Shown here: one piece after another, positions 14,401 to 25,895 of the stretch
Position numbering within the stretch: the stretch's first letter is position 1
Layout of the letters: each line of letters opens with the position of its first letter
Origin: Ditylenchus dipsaci
Taxonomy: Eukaryota > Nematoda > Chromadorea > Rhabditida > Anguinidae
DNA: 64,000 bases
Assembly: GCA_004194705.1 (NCBI GenBank)
Contig: SADC01001280.1
Span: 62,001-126,000, forward strand
Direction of reading: 5' to 3'
Made by a program: the position numbers and the translations under genes
Notes under the pieces: model-generated
The model's database searches: none
Seen by the model: the letters and a program-made list of their open reading frames with translations, nothing else
What the model was told of the DNA's origin: nothing

Positions 14401-17400
14401 CTTCCTATGATCTTAATATTTTTACAAAAGAAATAAATATTGGATAAACAAGGAAGATGGATGAGGGTATGAGCACCACCTAAGAATTGCTTACCTAAGG
14501 TGAGGAGAGGATTAGCACCATATTGATCTTTTAAGCTAACAAAGAGTATATAATAACTTGCTTGAACTTTGGCTGAAGTGATCTGGTTGTCCCCTTTTGG
14601 ATAAAATGCAGTATCATTTTCGGAATAATTTTTCAGAATTCATTATTCTATTTATACGGCAACCGAATATTGTCGATCGAATCTAAGTCGTCAATATTTG
14701 GATGTCACAAAAAATTCTATAAATTAAGTAGATTCTGGTAAGGTTGTGAAAAAAGCGTTGCTAAAAACCGCGCTGACGAAACACCAGTAACAGTTCGAAG
14801 AACACGTTTGCGCATAAGGCTTTGCATACATTCTAGAAATAGTCTTAATTTTTTTTGTTTGGCGATTTTCGCGGCCCTATTTTTAGCAACGCTTTTTTGT
14901 GGCCCATAATCAGATCAATGGATGAAAGGATCCTTTTAAAAAGATTAGTATTTTTGGAGGATTTCAAACCTTTTTTATTTAAAAAAATTAAATTTGATTT
15001 TCAAAATATCTTTTTTGCTTTGAAATGACTTCATTTAAGCATATTCTTCTGCGGTAAGCACTGAATAAGTGGCGTTTTCACCTAAAAATAATGAAACATG
15101 GGCTCTATATGTGTTCGTGGAACTCCCAAAAAATTTTGCCTTGGTCCCCCTGTTGTTTTTTTTTCGTAATTTTTTGAAATTTGTGCCTTGGTCCCCCTGT
15201 TGATTTGTTTTGATATTTTTTTTCAAAAGTCTTAAAAAGTATCAAACAGCCAAAAACTTTTTTTAAAGTATGTGAGCCCTTGTCCATTTACTACGGTGGA
15301 CAGAAAGGTGAACTTCCATTGAATTAGGGGTCGGCCGAAGGCCGGCCAGGTAAAAAATCATTAAAGAGAAAATTCCTTAAAGGGTTTTTTACCTGGCCGG
15401 CCTTCGGCCGACCCTTAATTCAATGGAAGTTCACCTTTCTGTCCACCGTAGTAAATGGACAAGGGCTCACATACTTAAGGCTCAGCCAAGAATTTTTAAA
15501 GTACGAGTTCTTGCATACAGTGTTCTTTATTTCGAGAAAACATATACATTTTACTTTTTAAGACTTTTGAAAAAAAATATCAAAAACAAATCAACAGGGG
15601 GACCAAGGCACAAATTTCAAAAAATTACGAAAAAAAACAACAGGGGGACCAAGGCAAAATTTTTTTGGGAGTTCCACGAACACATATAGAGCCAAAACAT
15701 GTCCTTTTTTCATACATTTCATACATTCTGAGATATTTTTTTGAAAGAAGCTTATTTTTCTAATACAAACCATTGAGTGGAAACAATTACGTTATTTTCT
15801 ATTGTATCAGTAGATGTTTTTCGACATAAAAAAATTTATTTTATTGCCTTTTTTATTGCTCCTATTCAAAAATATTTTGCTGAAACATAAAGAAATGTCC
15901 AAAAAATGTTAAATATATGAAAGCAAAAACATTTGTCTCTATATGTCTTAGTGGTCCGCCCGAAAAAATATGCCTTGCTTCCTTATTGTTTTTTTCGGGG
16001 TTTTTGGTCCCCCATATTGCTAGAAAATTTTATTTTTCAAAATTTTCCATTCGCAAATTTTTTTGCTTTAATTCAGAAATTTGATAGAAAAAAAATTTCT
16101 TGCGTAATAAATATTACTAAATACGATATATTTTTTCATTTGTAGTATAAAATTTATACACAATAAACATTGTCTGTCCTAGAGAAATCGGTAGCCTGGC
16201 AAGCATTAAAATATACGTTTAGGAATATTTTTGTTAGTAAATTTCATTGTGAACTTTTTTAGATATAAAAATTACAAGAAACACATAAAAAAGATTAACA
16301 CAAGAAACAATTCCGAAAAAATCAACAGAGGGACCAAGGCAATTTTTTTTCGCGGGATGGCCGGGGATTTACTTATAACACATATAAAGCCAGTATTTTT
16401 ATCGAACCGAAAATTAGAAAATAATATTTTGGAATTAACAAATAAATATTTTATAGTGAGATTTATGCACTCAATTGACGATTCAGCATATTTGATTCAC
16501 AGCGATCTACACATTTTCGAGGACAGAAAGCTGAGTAACTTGGCCCATGAAAATGTGAACACGTAAATCAACGATTGTATACAAATCTATGGAAAGTTTT
16601 TGATTTTTTTTCGAAAAAAATTCTTTACGTTATTTGTAAAGAATTGTGTTGCGAGCATGTCACTTTTGTGTTTACATCTTTATGGCTAAAAAACTGTGAA
16701 TTCTACTAATCAAATGAGGCAAATCTATTTTTGCACCAAAACCAATTGTTTGGTGGTTGCAACTTTAAAAAATAATAAAATCACAGAGTTTCAATATTAG
16801 TATTTTGCTTAAAATATTAGATTGACCAGATCTATTTATATTAAACCAGAAAGAATGTGCCTTGATTAGAGAAATTGTTTAGGCAATTACACACTATATT
16901 TTTGTTATGGGTGTGTTTAGTAAAAATTTGAGACTTCGCAAGTTTTCCTTGTGAATCAAAGTGGCAGTCAAAGTGTCAATATTAGTTCAAGCCATTAAAA
17001 ATTAATAAGAAGTAGTTATTAAATGAGCAATATAAACAAATTAAACAGGTAATAAAGCGGTTTTCAGAGGCAAAAACATTGCTTGATGACTGGCCCATCT
17101 TATTCCGTAAAACCAGAAAATTTTAGTTGGGAGACACCATTTTCTTGCCGGTCAATTGATAAACAAGCATCTCTTTTGCTAAACGATGATAGCAGGGCAG
17201 CCTTTACACTCCTCCCTATTCAGCACTGATTAAAATGCAATTCAATATTGCTTGCTCTTAACTAATATTACTCAATATATGTAAGGAGGCGGAAAGGAAG
17301 GCAGATAAATTCCACAGAGTAGATTTTTTTTACAAAAACACTTGAATCAAAACGTTTTTCAATATTGCTAAGATTAATTTTCATCAAAACTTGTCGGCCC

Positions 17401-19601
17401 GGGCTTGATGAAGACAATATGGTTGTAGTCCAGACTTTATAAGACTTTAGTTATATTCATGAATTCATAATTAGAAACACATACTCACTAATTTTTTTAT
17501 AATAAAAATACAGGGTGGCCCAACTTTTTCACCCACATTTCTTTTGGCCCGAACTTTTTGAATAGTCATTATTGTTTCATGATAGACCACTCTTTTGGAA
17601 GCTCTATGTCCGCCATTTTGTTGAAAAACAAAATTGTGTTATTATCGTTGACAGTCGCTAAGATATGACAGTTTTTGTAAAAGCATTGATGGTGGCAGTT
17701 TTTCAGAATTTCAAGATTGACATTTTTATTCGTAACAAAAACAGACATAACAACAGAATAACGAAGACTTAAAGGGCCTGACCTCTTCCTACTCGGTGGT
17801 CCCCCGCCAATTCAAAAATTTTCCCTCGATCATTGGACTTCTGTACGGATTTTTCCGCTAGGTTTCTAACAAAACTAAGCCTAAAATTTGATTTCAGGCC
17901 TAGTTTTGTTAGAAACGTGGCGGAAAAATCCGTACAGAAGTCCAATAATCAAGGGAAAATTTTTGAATTGGCGGGGGACCACCGAGTAGGAAGAGGTCAG
18001 GCCCTTTAATAAGCATTTGCAAAAGTTTGCTCCATGCTTATGCCACCAACAGCGATACATCGATAAAGACAATGTTTATAGAATTTTATTGATCGGTCGA
18101 CCATCTTCTAAAGCAGTTCTTAAGAAATTTTGATCGGAGGTCGGTGAACTTTTTGTTTTTCAACAAAATGGCAAACACAGGACTTTCAAATAAGGTGTCA
18201 ATCATGAAAAAAACAAGGTATAATCAAGAAGTTTGGACCAAAAGAAATGTGGGAGAAAAAGTTGGGCCACCCTGTAAGTTATAAGAAGACACCACAGTTC
18301 ACTTTCGATATAAAGTCACCCCGAAAAGTTAATTCCCGCCTAGGATCCATAATTTAAACTTTAAGCTTGAAGGCTGAAAAAGGAACAAAAGAGAAGTCAC
18401 TTAAGGCCAGAAGTGAACCGAAGGTATTAGAAATCTCAAGAGAGCTTATATTTTTGTATCCCCGAAAATCGGAAAATTTCGAGGTCGATCTCATAGATTT
18501 TCGGCTGCTGAACAAATATTAAAAAGTGGAATCAGTAGAGTTAGGTAAAGGTGAAAAAGTTTTGACTCTCCCTTAATATACAGACCCTCAAAGTTTTTTC
18601 TATAGAGGAAACACGACATTATCAGAAACGATTGGTAAAATCGGCGGCTTTATGATATTTTGGGAATAGAGAAGCTAAATACATGTAGCAAAAGAGTTCG
18701 AAAATAGAGGTAAAAAACATTGGCAGTAACGAACTATTTGAGTTATCGTTATATCGAGAGTTGACTATAATTCAATTCAAAATCCATGAGCGGTCTCCTA
18801 TCCGCCTTGAAATTAAATTTAATTAAATTTTATGAAAATAAAGGTTTTGCAATAAAGCTATGAATACTTCTAATGAGCCGGTTAAATTGCCTCTTATAGG
18901 GAGATTTTGTAAAAAAAATTCTCGTTCTACCCAAAAAATTAAAATGAGAATAAAAATGGTATTCTACACTCTTTTTTGAAAAAACTTACCTGGAATGACT
19001 TTTCAGAAAGTCCTGTCTAAATTTTCAGCATTAAATTTAACCGCCCATATCACAAAACTTTGCAAGATTAACGTTAAAAATGAAATTTAAAATTTCTTAC
19101 TATGACTTCTTTTTTTTAATTGTTTTTCTTTGGCGTTATACAGTCTTTATAAAAGCGCCCTTGATACCCGTCAAAGTGTTCTCTTATAACCAAGGTGGCC
19201 GCAGGGTGCTCTTATAACGAAAGTTAACTGTATTAAATTATTTAAAGGGCCATTGCCGTCTCCGACAACGGTTGTCCGCGCCAATTCAAAAAAATTCCTA
19301 ATCATTGAACTTCTGTACGGATTTTTTAACTTGGTTTCTAACAAAACTATACCTAAAATTAAATTCTGGGCCTTGTTTTGTTAGAAACCAAGATAAAAAA
19401 TCCGTCCAGAATTTGAATGATTAGGCGAAGAATTGGCGCGGGACAATTCAAAACAGGTGGCAATGGCCCTTTAAAGCTAAAGTGGTGGTTTACTTTGGTG
19501 TAGGTTCCAGTTAAGTGGTTACTTGTATTGTACGCTTTAGGCGCAACTACTTGAACTTTGTTTTGAGCACGTAATTGATAGGAAGGTGGTGGCATTTCGA
19601 T
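8401..19601 (-). CDS. aquaporin (AQP8-like MIP channel)
   Basis: A six-helix water/small-solute channel of the plasma or an intracellular membrane. Exons in gene order: 19494-19601 (candidate first exon, ATG at 19595) or 12988-13083, then 11050-11158, 9919-9953, 9794-9864, 9346-9377, 9282-9296, 9136-9215, 9060-9084, 8951-9008, 8816-8909, 8646-8743 and 8401-8601. The spliced reading contains both pore loops: GHISGAHFNPAVT, split between exons, and GAGSITGASMNPARSFGP. Helix segments include KLAAEFIGVMMFVFIG, THAAFAHGFTIFVLVASLGH, YWIAQLLGSVAGSLL and HYIYWAGPLIGGAISALLY. Two NPA boxes and the DIFGAGSITGASMNPAR context place it near AQP8 and the nematode AQP-4/5/6 group; the exact subfamily is inferred. 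Exons of 15 and 25 nt are used. One base seems to be missing at the 9060/9008 junction. The C-terminal tail after LLYR is read through a possible 29-nt intron and is uncertain. Confidence 0.87.
10050..10385. repeat. palindromic MITE, family A copy 2
   Basis: Hairpin with the same arm words as 4905-5680: TTTGTCGACAACTCGTTG, GCAGAATTAAAAGTTGGATT, ATCATCAATATCAGAATTT and their complements on the right. Aquaporin intron. Confidence 0.78.
10570..10798. mobile_element. piggyBac-type MITE, diverged family B copy
   Basis: A 229-bp hairpin flanked by TTAA with the same central GGTTTCTAACAAAACTATAC; its outer arms read GGTGGTGCC / GGCACCACC. The same length and centre as the other three copies, but the arm sequence is replaced. 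Aquaporin intron. Confidence 0.78.
12480..12640. repeat. single run of CGTTGGCGAGT iterons
   Basis: CCGTTGGCGAGATTCACCG, GACGTTGGTGAGTCTTGGCG and TTGGCGAGTCGGTTGCGTCC; the same motif set and terminal GGTTGCGTCC as the 34880 element right arm. No left arm found. Confidence 0.65.
12988..13083 (-). CDS. candidate alternative first exon of the aquaporin gene
   Basis: Read on the minus strand this exon gives GHNIPALNGGGDSGKAPYNM followed by DNPWAGAYTK and a GT donor at 12987. It ends in phase 0, as needed to join the ACT TTC ATG start of the 11158 exon. The other candidate first exon (19494-19601) ends in the related sequence YNTSNHLTGTYTK, also in phase 0. The 5' boundary is uncertain because a TGA lies upstream in this frame; the two exons may be alternatives or one may be a remnant. 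Confidence 0.5.
13100..14740. other. aquaporin intron sequence without recognised element
   Basis: Only a half-copy of the CCGTATTTTCTC family end (GGGTCTACAATTACAGAAAT near 13765) was recognised. No exon supported. Confidence 0.45.
14742..14912. repeat. inverted-repeat element
   Basis: GTGAAAAAAGCGTTGCTAAA at the left pairs with TTTAGCAACGCTTTTTTGTG at the right. Aquaporin intron. Confidence 0.65.
15094..15700. repeat. palindromic MITE, family C copy 1
   Basis: A ~600-bp hairpin. The left arm carries GGCTCTATATGTGTTCGTGG and two CCTTGGTCCCCCTGTTG; the right arm carries the complements; the inner arms match almost base for base (TTACTACGGTGGACAGAAAG and GGTCGGCCGAAGGCCGGCC). Open frames here are products of the repeat. 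Confidence 0.88.
15930..16400. repeat. palindromic MITE, family C copy 2, diverged
   Basis: Degenerate copy: the left arm CTCTATATGTCTTAGTGG and ATGCCTTGCTTCCTTATTG pair with the right arm AGAGGGACCAAGGCA and ACACATATAAAGCC. Confidence 0.6.
17511..18274. mobile_element. Tc1/mariner-type element, copy 1 (CAGGGTGGCCCAAC ends)
   Basis: TA-flanked element whose ends CAGGGTGGCCCAACTTTTTC pair with the right end GTTGGGCCACCCTG. Arms match over roughly 100 bp. The piggyBac-type MITE at 17773-18005 is inserted in it. Same family as 35737-36491. Confidence 0.88.
17773..18005. mobile_element. piggyBac-type MITE, family B copy
   Basis: A 233-bp hairpin flanked by TTAA on both sides; ends AGGGCCTGACC / GGTCAGGCCCT. 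The arms share GGTTTCTAACAAAACTA near the centre with the other family members. Inserted in the Tc1-type element 17511-18274. Confidence 0.85.
18294..18766. mobile_element. degenerate pogo-type element
   Basis: The left end CAGTTCACTTTCGATATAAA is followed by GTCACCCCGAAAAGTTAATT and CCCGCCTAGGATCC, recognisably the interior of the 41934 family. The right end reads TATATCGAGAGTTGACTAT. No clean TA. Confidence 0.55.
19141..19230. mobile_element. short pogo-type MITE
   Basis: TA-flanked, 90 bp, ends CAGTCTTTATAAAAGCGCCC / CTTATAACGAAAGTTAACTG. Confidence 0.7.
19246..19470. mobile_element. piggyBac-type MITE, family B copy
   Basis: A 225-bp hairpin, TTAA on both sides, ends AGGGCCATTGCC / GGCAATGGCCCT, with CTTGGTTTCTAACAAAACTA at the centre. 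It lies just 3' of candidate aquaporin exon 19494-19601, inside the intron. Confidence 0.87.
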
Positions 19602-20972
19602 CTGAAAATAAAAAAAATGAGTATCTCTATATGGTATTTGGACAGGAGGGTCACGCTTTTTCGATTTGGGAGGCTAAAATGGGTCGTAGAAGAGGAAATT
19701 ATTTTTGTAGCTAACACCATCATGTTCCCCAGAATGTCAGCTTTCGTTTAAAAAAGCCGAAAAAGAGAATTCTAACAAGGATATGCCTATTTTTATGAAA
19801 GTCATAATATTTAAGTCATGACGGGTCATGCTTTTTTGACTTCGGAGGCCAGAAAATAGGTCGTAGACGGCAAATATATTTTTGTGGCTTATTTTCCTCC
19901 TCAATATGTCTTCCTCAATATGTCAGCCTCCGTTTAAAAAAAGAGTGGTCGAAAAAAGTGAGCTATAGTAGGCGATATACCTCTTTTTATGAAGCTATAC
20001 AATTGGGATCAGGATCAAATTTAAATCTTTTTTGTCTCGAGAAGAATTCAAAAATAAACAATTAAGAATTTTAAAAGCCAATTGAAAGTAAATCGAGCAC
20101 ACTAAGCACGAATTCGATGTCAGCAATTAGGTATTGTCTGTTTCGAAAATGTGTTGTAGGCGGCGCCGATTCTTGTAATAAGTATTATAACAAACATAAA
20201 TAAACAAAAAAAGAAAAAATTTTCAACGTTAAAAAATTGCGGATGAGTATTGTGTTTAGTACATAGCCTAATATCCCTACTGAACGTTTTTTTCAATAAG
20301 GTTTGCTAAGCTATGAATATATTCCACCAATAAATACGTTTTTAAAAGACTTCAAAAGTGAAAAAATGCAGCTAATTTTTTCTTGTCTTTAGCAAATTTT
20401 ATTTGTGTTTGCTACATTTTTATATCATTTTTTGTGTCTGAAATTTTACTGAAACGTTTATTTTTAAATTATCCCACACATAGTTCAATTTTCGCTGACC
20501 TTTTATCTGACTTCTATTGTTAGTAAAGTCTATCTGATTTTTATTATTAAACATGCTTTAATTAGAAAACAACAAATTTTACAACACTGTCGAAGAGAAA
20601 AAAATTGCAAAAGTGCTTGGTCAGCAAATCCAAGATAACTTTGGGTTTGCTAAATTAAGATAAAATTGAGCACACATTCTGAGCTACTTAGTTATCTTTC
20701 TTAGCTATGAAGTCCAAAATTTTATTTTCACACTCATAAATCTTGAGATAAATCTAAACATTTTCTTAATTTCTAGAAGGATGAAAAATATACGACACAG
20801 AAAGATTATTAGAGATTTATAAAAAAGTGTTAACAGTGTAAAAGCAATGAGTGTCAAACAGCCCTTTTTAGTTCAAAATTTTAAGCTGAACAAGATAAGA
20901 GCATCAAAATTTCTGAAAAAGTGATATTGGTGTACTTTACAGTTTCGGGGTTGGTTTTGTTATTTGACTGTA

Positions 20973-21856
20973 CAGTCGACTCTCGCTATAAGATACTTTC
21001 GGCATAAATACCCCCGCTATAAAATACCTCTTTTCATACTTTGGTTGGCCGACAGAGAAAGTAAAGTAATTTCACCCTTGCTATAAGATACCTTCAACAT
21101 AAGATACCCTCGCTATAAGATACCTCTTGAGAGTTACGCAGACGAAAATTTTGCTTTCGATATAAGATACCATTGCAAATTTTTTTCTTTTTTCTTCACC
21201 TTAGCATCAGATTTTCAGGAAATAGCAGCTGTGTTGACCATCTTTGGTCCCAACCCGCACTCCTCAACTTGCGCCGATAATAAATGGTACTGAGTAGCTT
21301 AGCGTGCCCTTTAGCCTCAGTCGAAAAAACAGAGCGAAAAAAACTCAAAAATTAATATTTTAAAAAGTCTAAGGCTGGTAGTTATGTGTGGTTTGTGAGA
21401 TGAAGCAGCTGGATATTCTTCACCATCATCCCAATTGATGCACTATATACAGGTCTTACTGGCCTTTCCATAAGCTGAGCCTACCACCTGACTCTCTTTT
21501 TAATCATACAATACGTAGAAAAATGAAAAATATGTTTAAGTTTGTTCTAACATGGTGGACAATAATGCGCCTTAGCACAAGCCGAAAATAACTAGGGTGA
21601 AGAAGTAGTATAGAATCCGGAGAACGTGACTCGCAATCGGGCGAGTTGGGTTTCTGCTCACATGTTAAGTTTTTTTTTGTTATGTTTAATATAAAAAAAA
21701 ATACTTAGAATATTATTGACTATCGTTATAAGATACCCATGTGCCAGATGTGGTCGGTTTATCCTCGGTATAATATACCTTTGCTACAAGATACCTTCGT
21801 TATAAGATACCCCTGAGCTCGGTCCCTTGGTGGTATGTTATAGCAAGAGTCAACTG
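20973..21856. mobile_element. pogo-type element with TATAAGATACC iterons
   Basis: TA-flanked, 884 bp; ends CAGTCGACTCTCGCTATAAG / TTATAGCAAGAGTCAACTG. At least eight copies of GCTATAAGATACC or close variants lie in 20980-21180 and 21720-21815. No coding region seen. Confidence 0.85.
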
Positions 21857-21858
21857 TA

Positions 21859-22091
21859 CCGCATTTCCTCTAATAAGCCACCCCTTCGACTTTGGAAGTC
21901 TGAATCTCAGTCTACAGGAAATATTTTGCAAAGCTGTTTATTAGGTTTTTTTAACTCTCGCCAGTTCTACAGATTGCATTTTTAAGATTTTGGTTGAGCG
22001 CATGAAAATCTTGAGATCGACCTCCAAATTTTCCAACTTTTGTGGGATCTAAAAAATAGGCCACCCGGGTAGCTTATTAGAGAACAAACGG
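21859..22091. mobile_element. CCGTATTTTCTC MITE, motif AGCCACCC
   Basis: Ends CCGCATTTCCTCTAATAAGC / TTATTAGAGAACAAACGG; GCCACCC at both ends. It abuts the 20973-21856 element and shares its TA. Confidence 0.75.
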
Positions 22092-22434
22092 TATGTTGCT
22101 ATTCGGAAACAATTTTGGGTAGTTAAAGCATTTATATATTCAATTCAATACGCTTTTAAATACCGTATTTTTTCTATTAATTATTTCCTCTTTAATCGTT
22201 AACCCAATAGGCACTCTCTATCTCAGCTAAAAAAATTATTTTGCAAATCTGTTTTTTTGCATTTTCTAAATCACCACGATCTTAGTTGAATCCACGTTTA
22301 AGAATTTGAGATGAGCCAGTCGCATGGCCCCTTCTTATTTTTCGCGAATTTTTTTTATCGGTTTACTGTGCAAACTTTTTCGGAGGACCATGCCTTGCGA
22401 AGAAGATCCTGCACCCTGTGTATCATGCGGCATT

Positions 22435-23130
22435 TATTAGTTAACTAAATTTTTTTTTCTTAATTTTGTTGTAGTCCTTTGATTGATTTACACTAACCCA
22501 GCATACGCCTATATAGCACATTTCTGCCAAACCTCTCTATAATATTTTTAAGCTGTCAATCAGTATTAATCAGTTTTGCACGATATTTTTTTAATACAGT
22601 CGAATTTTATAAATTCGTCACCGAATTTACAAAAAACTGGCAGATTTTCAAGACTTAAGTGTTTTTATACTTAAAAATTTAAAAAATATCGTGTAATTTT
22701 GAAAACATCATGTATTTACCGGAAAAGTGTTGAAAAATAACAACAATCACTGAACAATAACAAAATATGTCGTTCTGTTTTATGCGTTGGCGGCCAAGGC
22801 ATAAAAACAGACATATTTTGTTATTGTTCCGTGACTGCTATTATTTTTCAACACTTTTCCGGTTTTTAAAACTACACGATATTTTTTAACTTTTCAAAAA
22901 TAAATACACTCAAGTCTTGAAAATCCGCTACCATTTTTTGTAAATTCTGTGATGGATTAATGAAATTCGACTGAATTAAAAAAATATCGTGGAAAACTGA
23001 TTAATACTGATTGACAACTTAAAAATATTATAGAGAGGTTTGGCAGAAATGTGCTATATAGGCGTATGCTGGGTTAGTGTAAATCAATCAAAGTACTACA
23101 ACAAAATAAAGAAAAATTTATTAGTTAAAA
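22435..23130. repeat. large palindrome with nested pogo-type ends
   Basis: Two arms of about 340 bp around a centre near 22785: CACTAACCCAGCATACGCCT on the left returns as AGGCGTATGCTGGGTTAGTG on the right. Inside, 22597-22973 begins CAGTCGAATTTTATAAATTC and ends GAATTTCGACTG-like (GAAATTCGACTG), a pogo-type pair with a GTCACC word. Confidence 0.85.
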
Positions 23131-23256
23131 TTAGTTAAACTAAATTAGTTAATTAGTTAAACTAAAAAGAGTAATTTATTGTTTTCTTTAGAACTATTTT
23201 AGCACTTTTTTTGGTGCTAAGATGGTGCTAAATTCAACAGTTTTTGCAGTTCCCTG

Positions 23257-23450
23257 CCTTGGTCACAATGGAGGTGCGAGGTCCGTTCCTAAACTTTTTT
23301 TAAAATCCGATAGTAGAAAAGTTTATTTTATTCAGTAGCGGACCTTAAAAGTAGATCAAAAAACTTTTCAGATCATTAAAATGACAAAATCTCGCTGAGT
23401 TACATCACCTCAAAGACCTCGACCTCGCACCTCCCACCTCAACACTGTGT
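23257..23450. repeat. element with GAGGTGCGAGGT iterons, second copy
   Basis: Begins CCTTGGTCACAATGGAGGTG CGAGGT and ends with ACCTCGACCTCGCACCTCCC. Interior unrelated to the 49196 copy. Confidence 0.65.
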
Positions 23451-23927
23451 AGCTTTTTATAAAAATTCTGTCTAAAAGCTATGCCTTTTGATGACGCTGC
23501 TCTTAATAGTCTTTTTAAGTTGCAGATAAAACTACTTTTTCTATTCAATGACTTATCTGGAAAATTAAAGCTGAACCTGAGAGCTCTTTATGGCATCCAG
23601 GAAGATCAAAAACATCTAGTAGGTTTTAAGTCCAGCTTTATTCGTTTTTTTGTATATTAATTCGAATATTTAAAAAAAACGTGGCTTTTGAACGCAGCAG
23701 CATTCCCAGAATTTGAATTGGCGCGACATTTTTTTACTCCAAAAATTTTCAAAAGATTTAGTCAAATGAAAGTCGGCTTACTTGTCCGATCTGGCGATGT
23801 CAAGCAAAGTTAGGCTGGATTAGTAAATTGTTTAATATTTTTAAAAATTTTGTTTAATGCAAATGAAAATAATTCGAAAAAAAAATTGTTGAATATTTCG
23901 TTTATAGTGAAAACCGATATGTTTACG

Positions 23928-25760
23928 GCACATGACATTTTGATGCCGCCCATTTTGATGCCGGACAATTTGATGCCGCATCAAATTGATGCTATTCATA
24001 AGAATACAACTCTTTTCTCTTGCTTTGTCCCTTTTCTCGATTCCTTCCGATATGTTGGGATCTTTAAGCCTGTTTCCAGCGCGAATGCGATATTTCATGA
24101 ATGAGAGTTAAATAAAAATTATTCTATCGCAATTAGAATCTTGTCCTGAGCATATTTTATAATACCAAACCAGCGATTCACGAATACCATTTTGTTGACA
24201 AATACTTTTTTTAGTACGGCCCTGGGTTGGCTGCTTTGCGTCTAAAACCAGCACGTTTCACATTGCAAATCATAGAAAATAAAAAAAAAGTAGTTCCTCC
24301 GAAGTGAATAAGAGCTGGAACTACGCAAGTTGATGGTATCCAGGTGACTCCCAAAACATGTTCTCATCTATCTCTTCACACGTCTATTATACTACGTCTA
24401 ATATCACACTAACTGCATACTAACACCTGAATGGTACACGGACGTTTCGCTCCCGGACATTTCGCTCCCGGGACATTTCGCTCCCCGCTCCCGGACATTT
24501 CGCTCCCGATTCGAAATAATGACCAAAATAGTGATTTTATTAGTCACAACACCCGTACCAGGGTAAGTACGTATTCTGAGAGGTCATCTGCCTCCAAATC
24601 CCGAAAACTTCAGCTTTTCCAAATGAGATTGCAAAACATGGCTGCTACTAGTGATGAGGACGGGACCGGGATCGGAACCAGTCCTGGTCCCGGAAAATTT
24701 GGTCTAAAGTCCCGGTCCCGATGTCCTGAAATCTCTTTGGAAAAGTTCCGGTCCAAGTGTTCGTTATATCGAGCGTTGGTTGTATCGAGCGTTCGCTTTA
24801 TACAGCGTTTGTTTGACTAGTTTTTAAAGAAATCCAACCAAACCGAAAAAATAGTTCTTTATATCGAGAGTTCGTTATATCGGGGGTTTGTTATATCGAG
24901 CGTCAACTGTATATCTATATCTCTTGGTGGTAACTGTAACAGGTGAAAATTTCCTTGATATATTTCTTGATATACGAAGGGTCAGCCCTTATCCCGGACC
25001 ATGTACCCCCAAAGGGGCTTCCTATTGAATTAGGTTGCCTGCCGAAGGCAGGCAGGTAGAAAATCTAAAAAAGTCAAATTTTTTGATGGAAAGTGGTTGG
25101 AAACAACGTTTTTATCGGTTTTAGCGTGTAAGAATTGCTTAGAAATGGTTAAAATCTATTTTTGAAAAAATTTCGATATGGGAGGAACCGTATAATTACC
25201 CTATTTTGCTATAATGCGACCAGTCCAGAAAAAATATTTGCCACCAATTTAATAGGGTCATATAATGCCATTATACCCTTTTTCCTTCTATGAATTTTGT
25301 TCTTGTTACATTTTTTAACGAAACTGCGAATGAAAATATTTCAGGGAGCGAAATGTCCCTGGGAGCGAATTGTCCCGGGAGCGAAATGTCCCAGGAGCGA
25401 AATGTCCCGGGAGCGAAATGTCCCGGGAGCGAAATGTCCCGGGAGCGAAATGTCGCGGACCCCACCTGAATACAACCGCCTGGGTACCACTACCTGGGTA
25501 GCTAGACACCGCACCACTACCTGGACATTACTACTTAAATAACACTACCTTGGCACTTCTAACTGAGTACTGATGCCAAGATGCTGCCTTAGTACCACCA
25601 CCTGAAGGCCTACACCTAGTTACAATAACCTTTGTACCAAGTTTTTTTCTCTCATGAATAGCACCAGTTTGGTGCGGCATCAAAATGTCCGCGGCATCAA
25701 AACGGCGCGGCATCAAAACCGCGCGGTATCAAAATGGGCGTGTCCGATATTTTTATGCTT
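23928..25760. repeat. nested fold-back with two iteron sets
   Basis: Outer arms (23928-23995 and 25655-25740) are runs of CATTTTGATGCCG in opposite orientation, including ATTGATGCTATTCAT / ATGAATAGCACCA. Inner arms (24442-24510 and 25341-25458) are runs of GGGACATTTCGCTCCC, again inverted; the right run has seven copies. Between them lie GGGACCGGGA words (24660-24720) and TTATATCGAGCGTT words (24764-24905). Apparent proteins here are repeat translation. Confidence 0.85.
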
Positions 25761-25895
25761 TTTCAGTCTGAGAATTTTTTTAGTCATTTATGGCCTGGTT
25801 AACCAAAAATGTTCGAAAAGTCGTTTTACTTCTTTGTTCACTAAAATACTATAATTGCAAAAGGAAATTAAAGATATATGATTTTTTTATTTCAG

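Noticed and set aside
15035..15773. Several 60-88 codon frames with NQQGDQGTNF-type words on both strands
   Set aside because: Mirror translations of the family C hairpin arms.
24431..24820. 129-codon frame with FAPGHFAPGTF repeats
   Set aside because: It translates the inverted CATTTCGCTCCC iterons; the opposite-strand frames near 25300-25510 translate the other arm of the same fold-back.
24651..24820. ATG in good context (AACATGGCT) as 5' exon of the RANBP9-like gene
   Set aside because: No GT donor closes it in phase with 25896, and the frame runs straight into GGGACCGGGA iterons.
25341..25458. Possible CRISPR-like array of GGGAGCGAAATGTCCC
   Set aside because: Units are back-to-back without unique spacers, in a eukaryotic genome, and are mirrored at 24442-24510; it is a fold-back arm.
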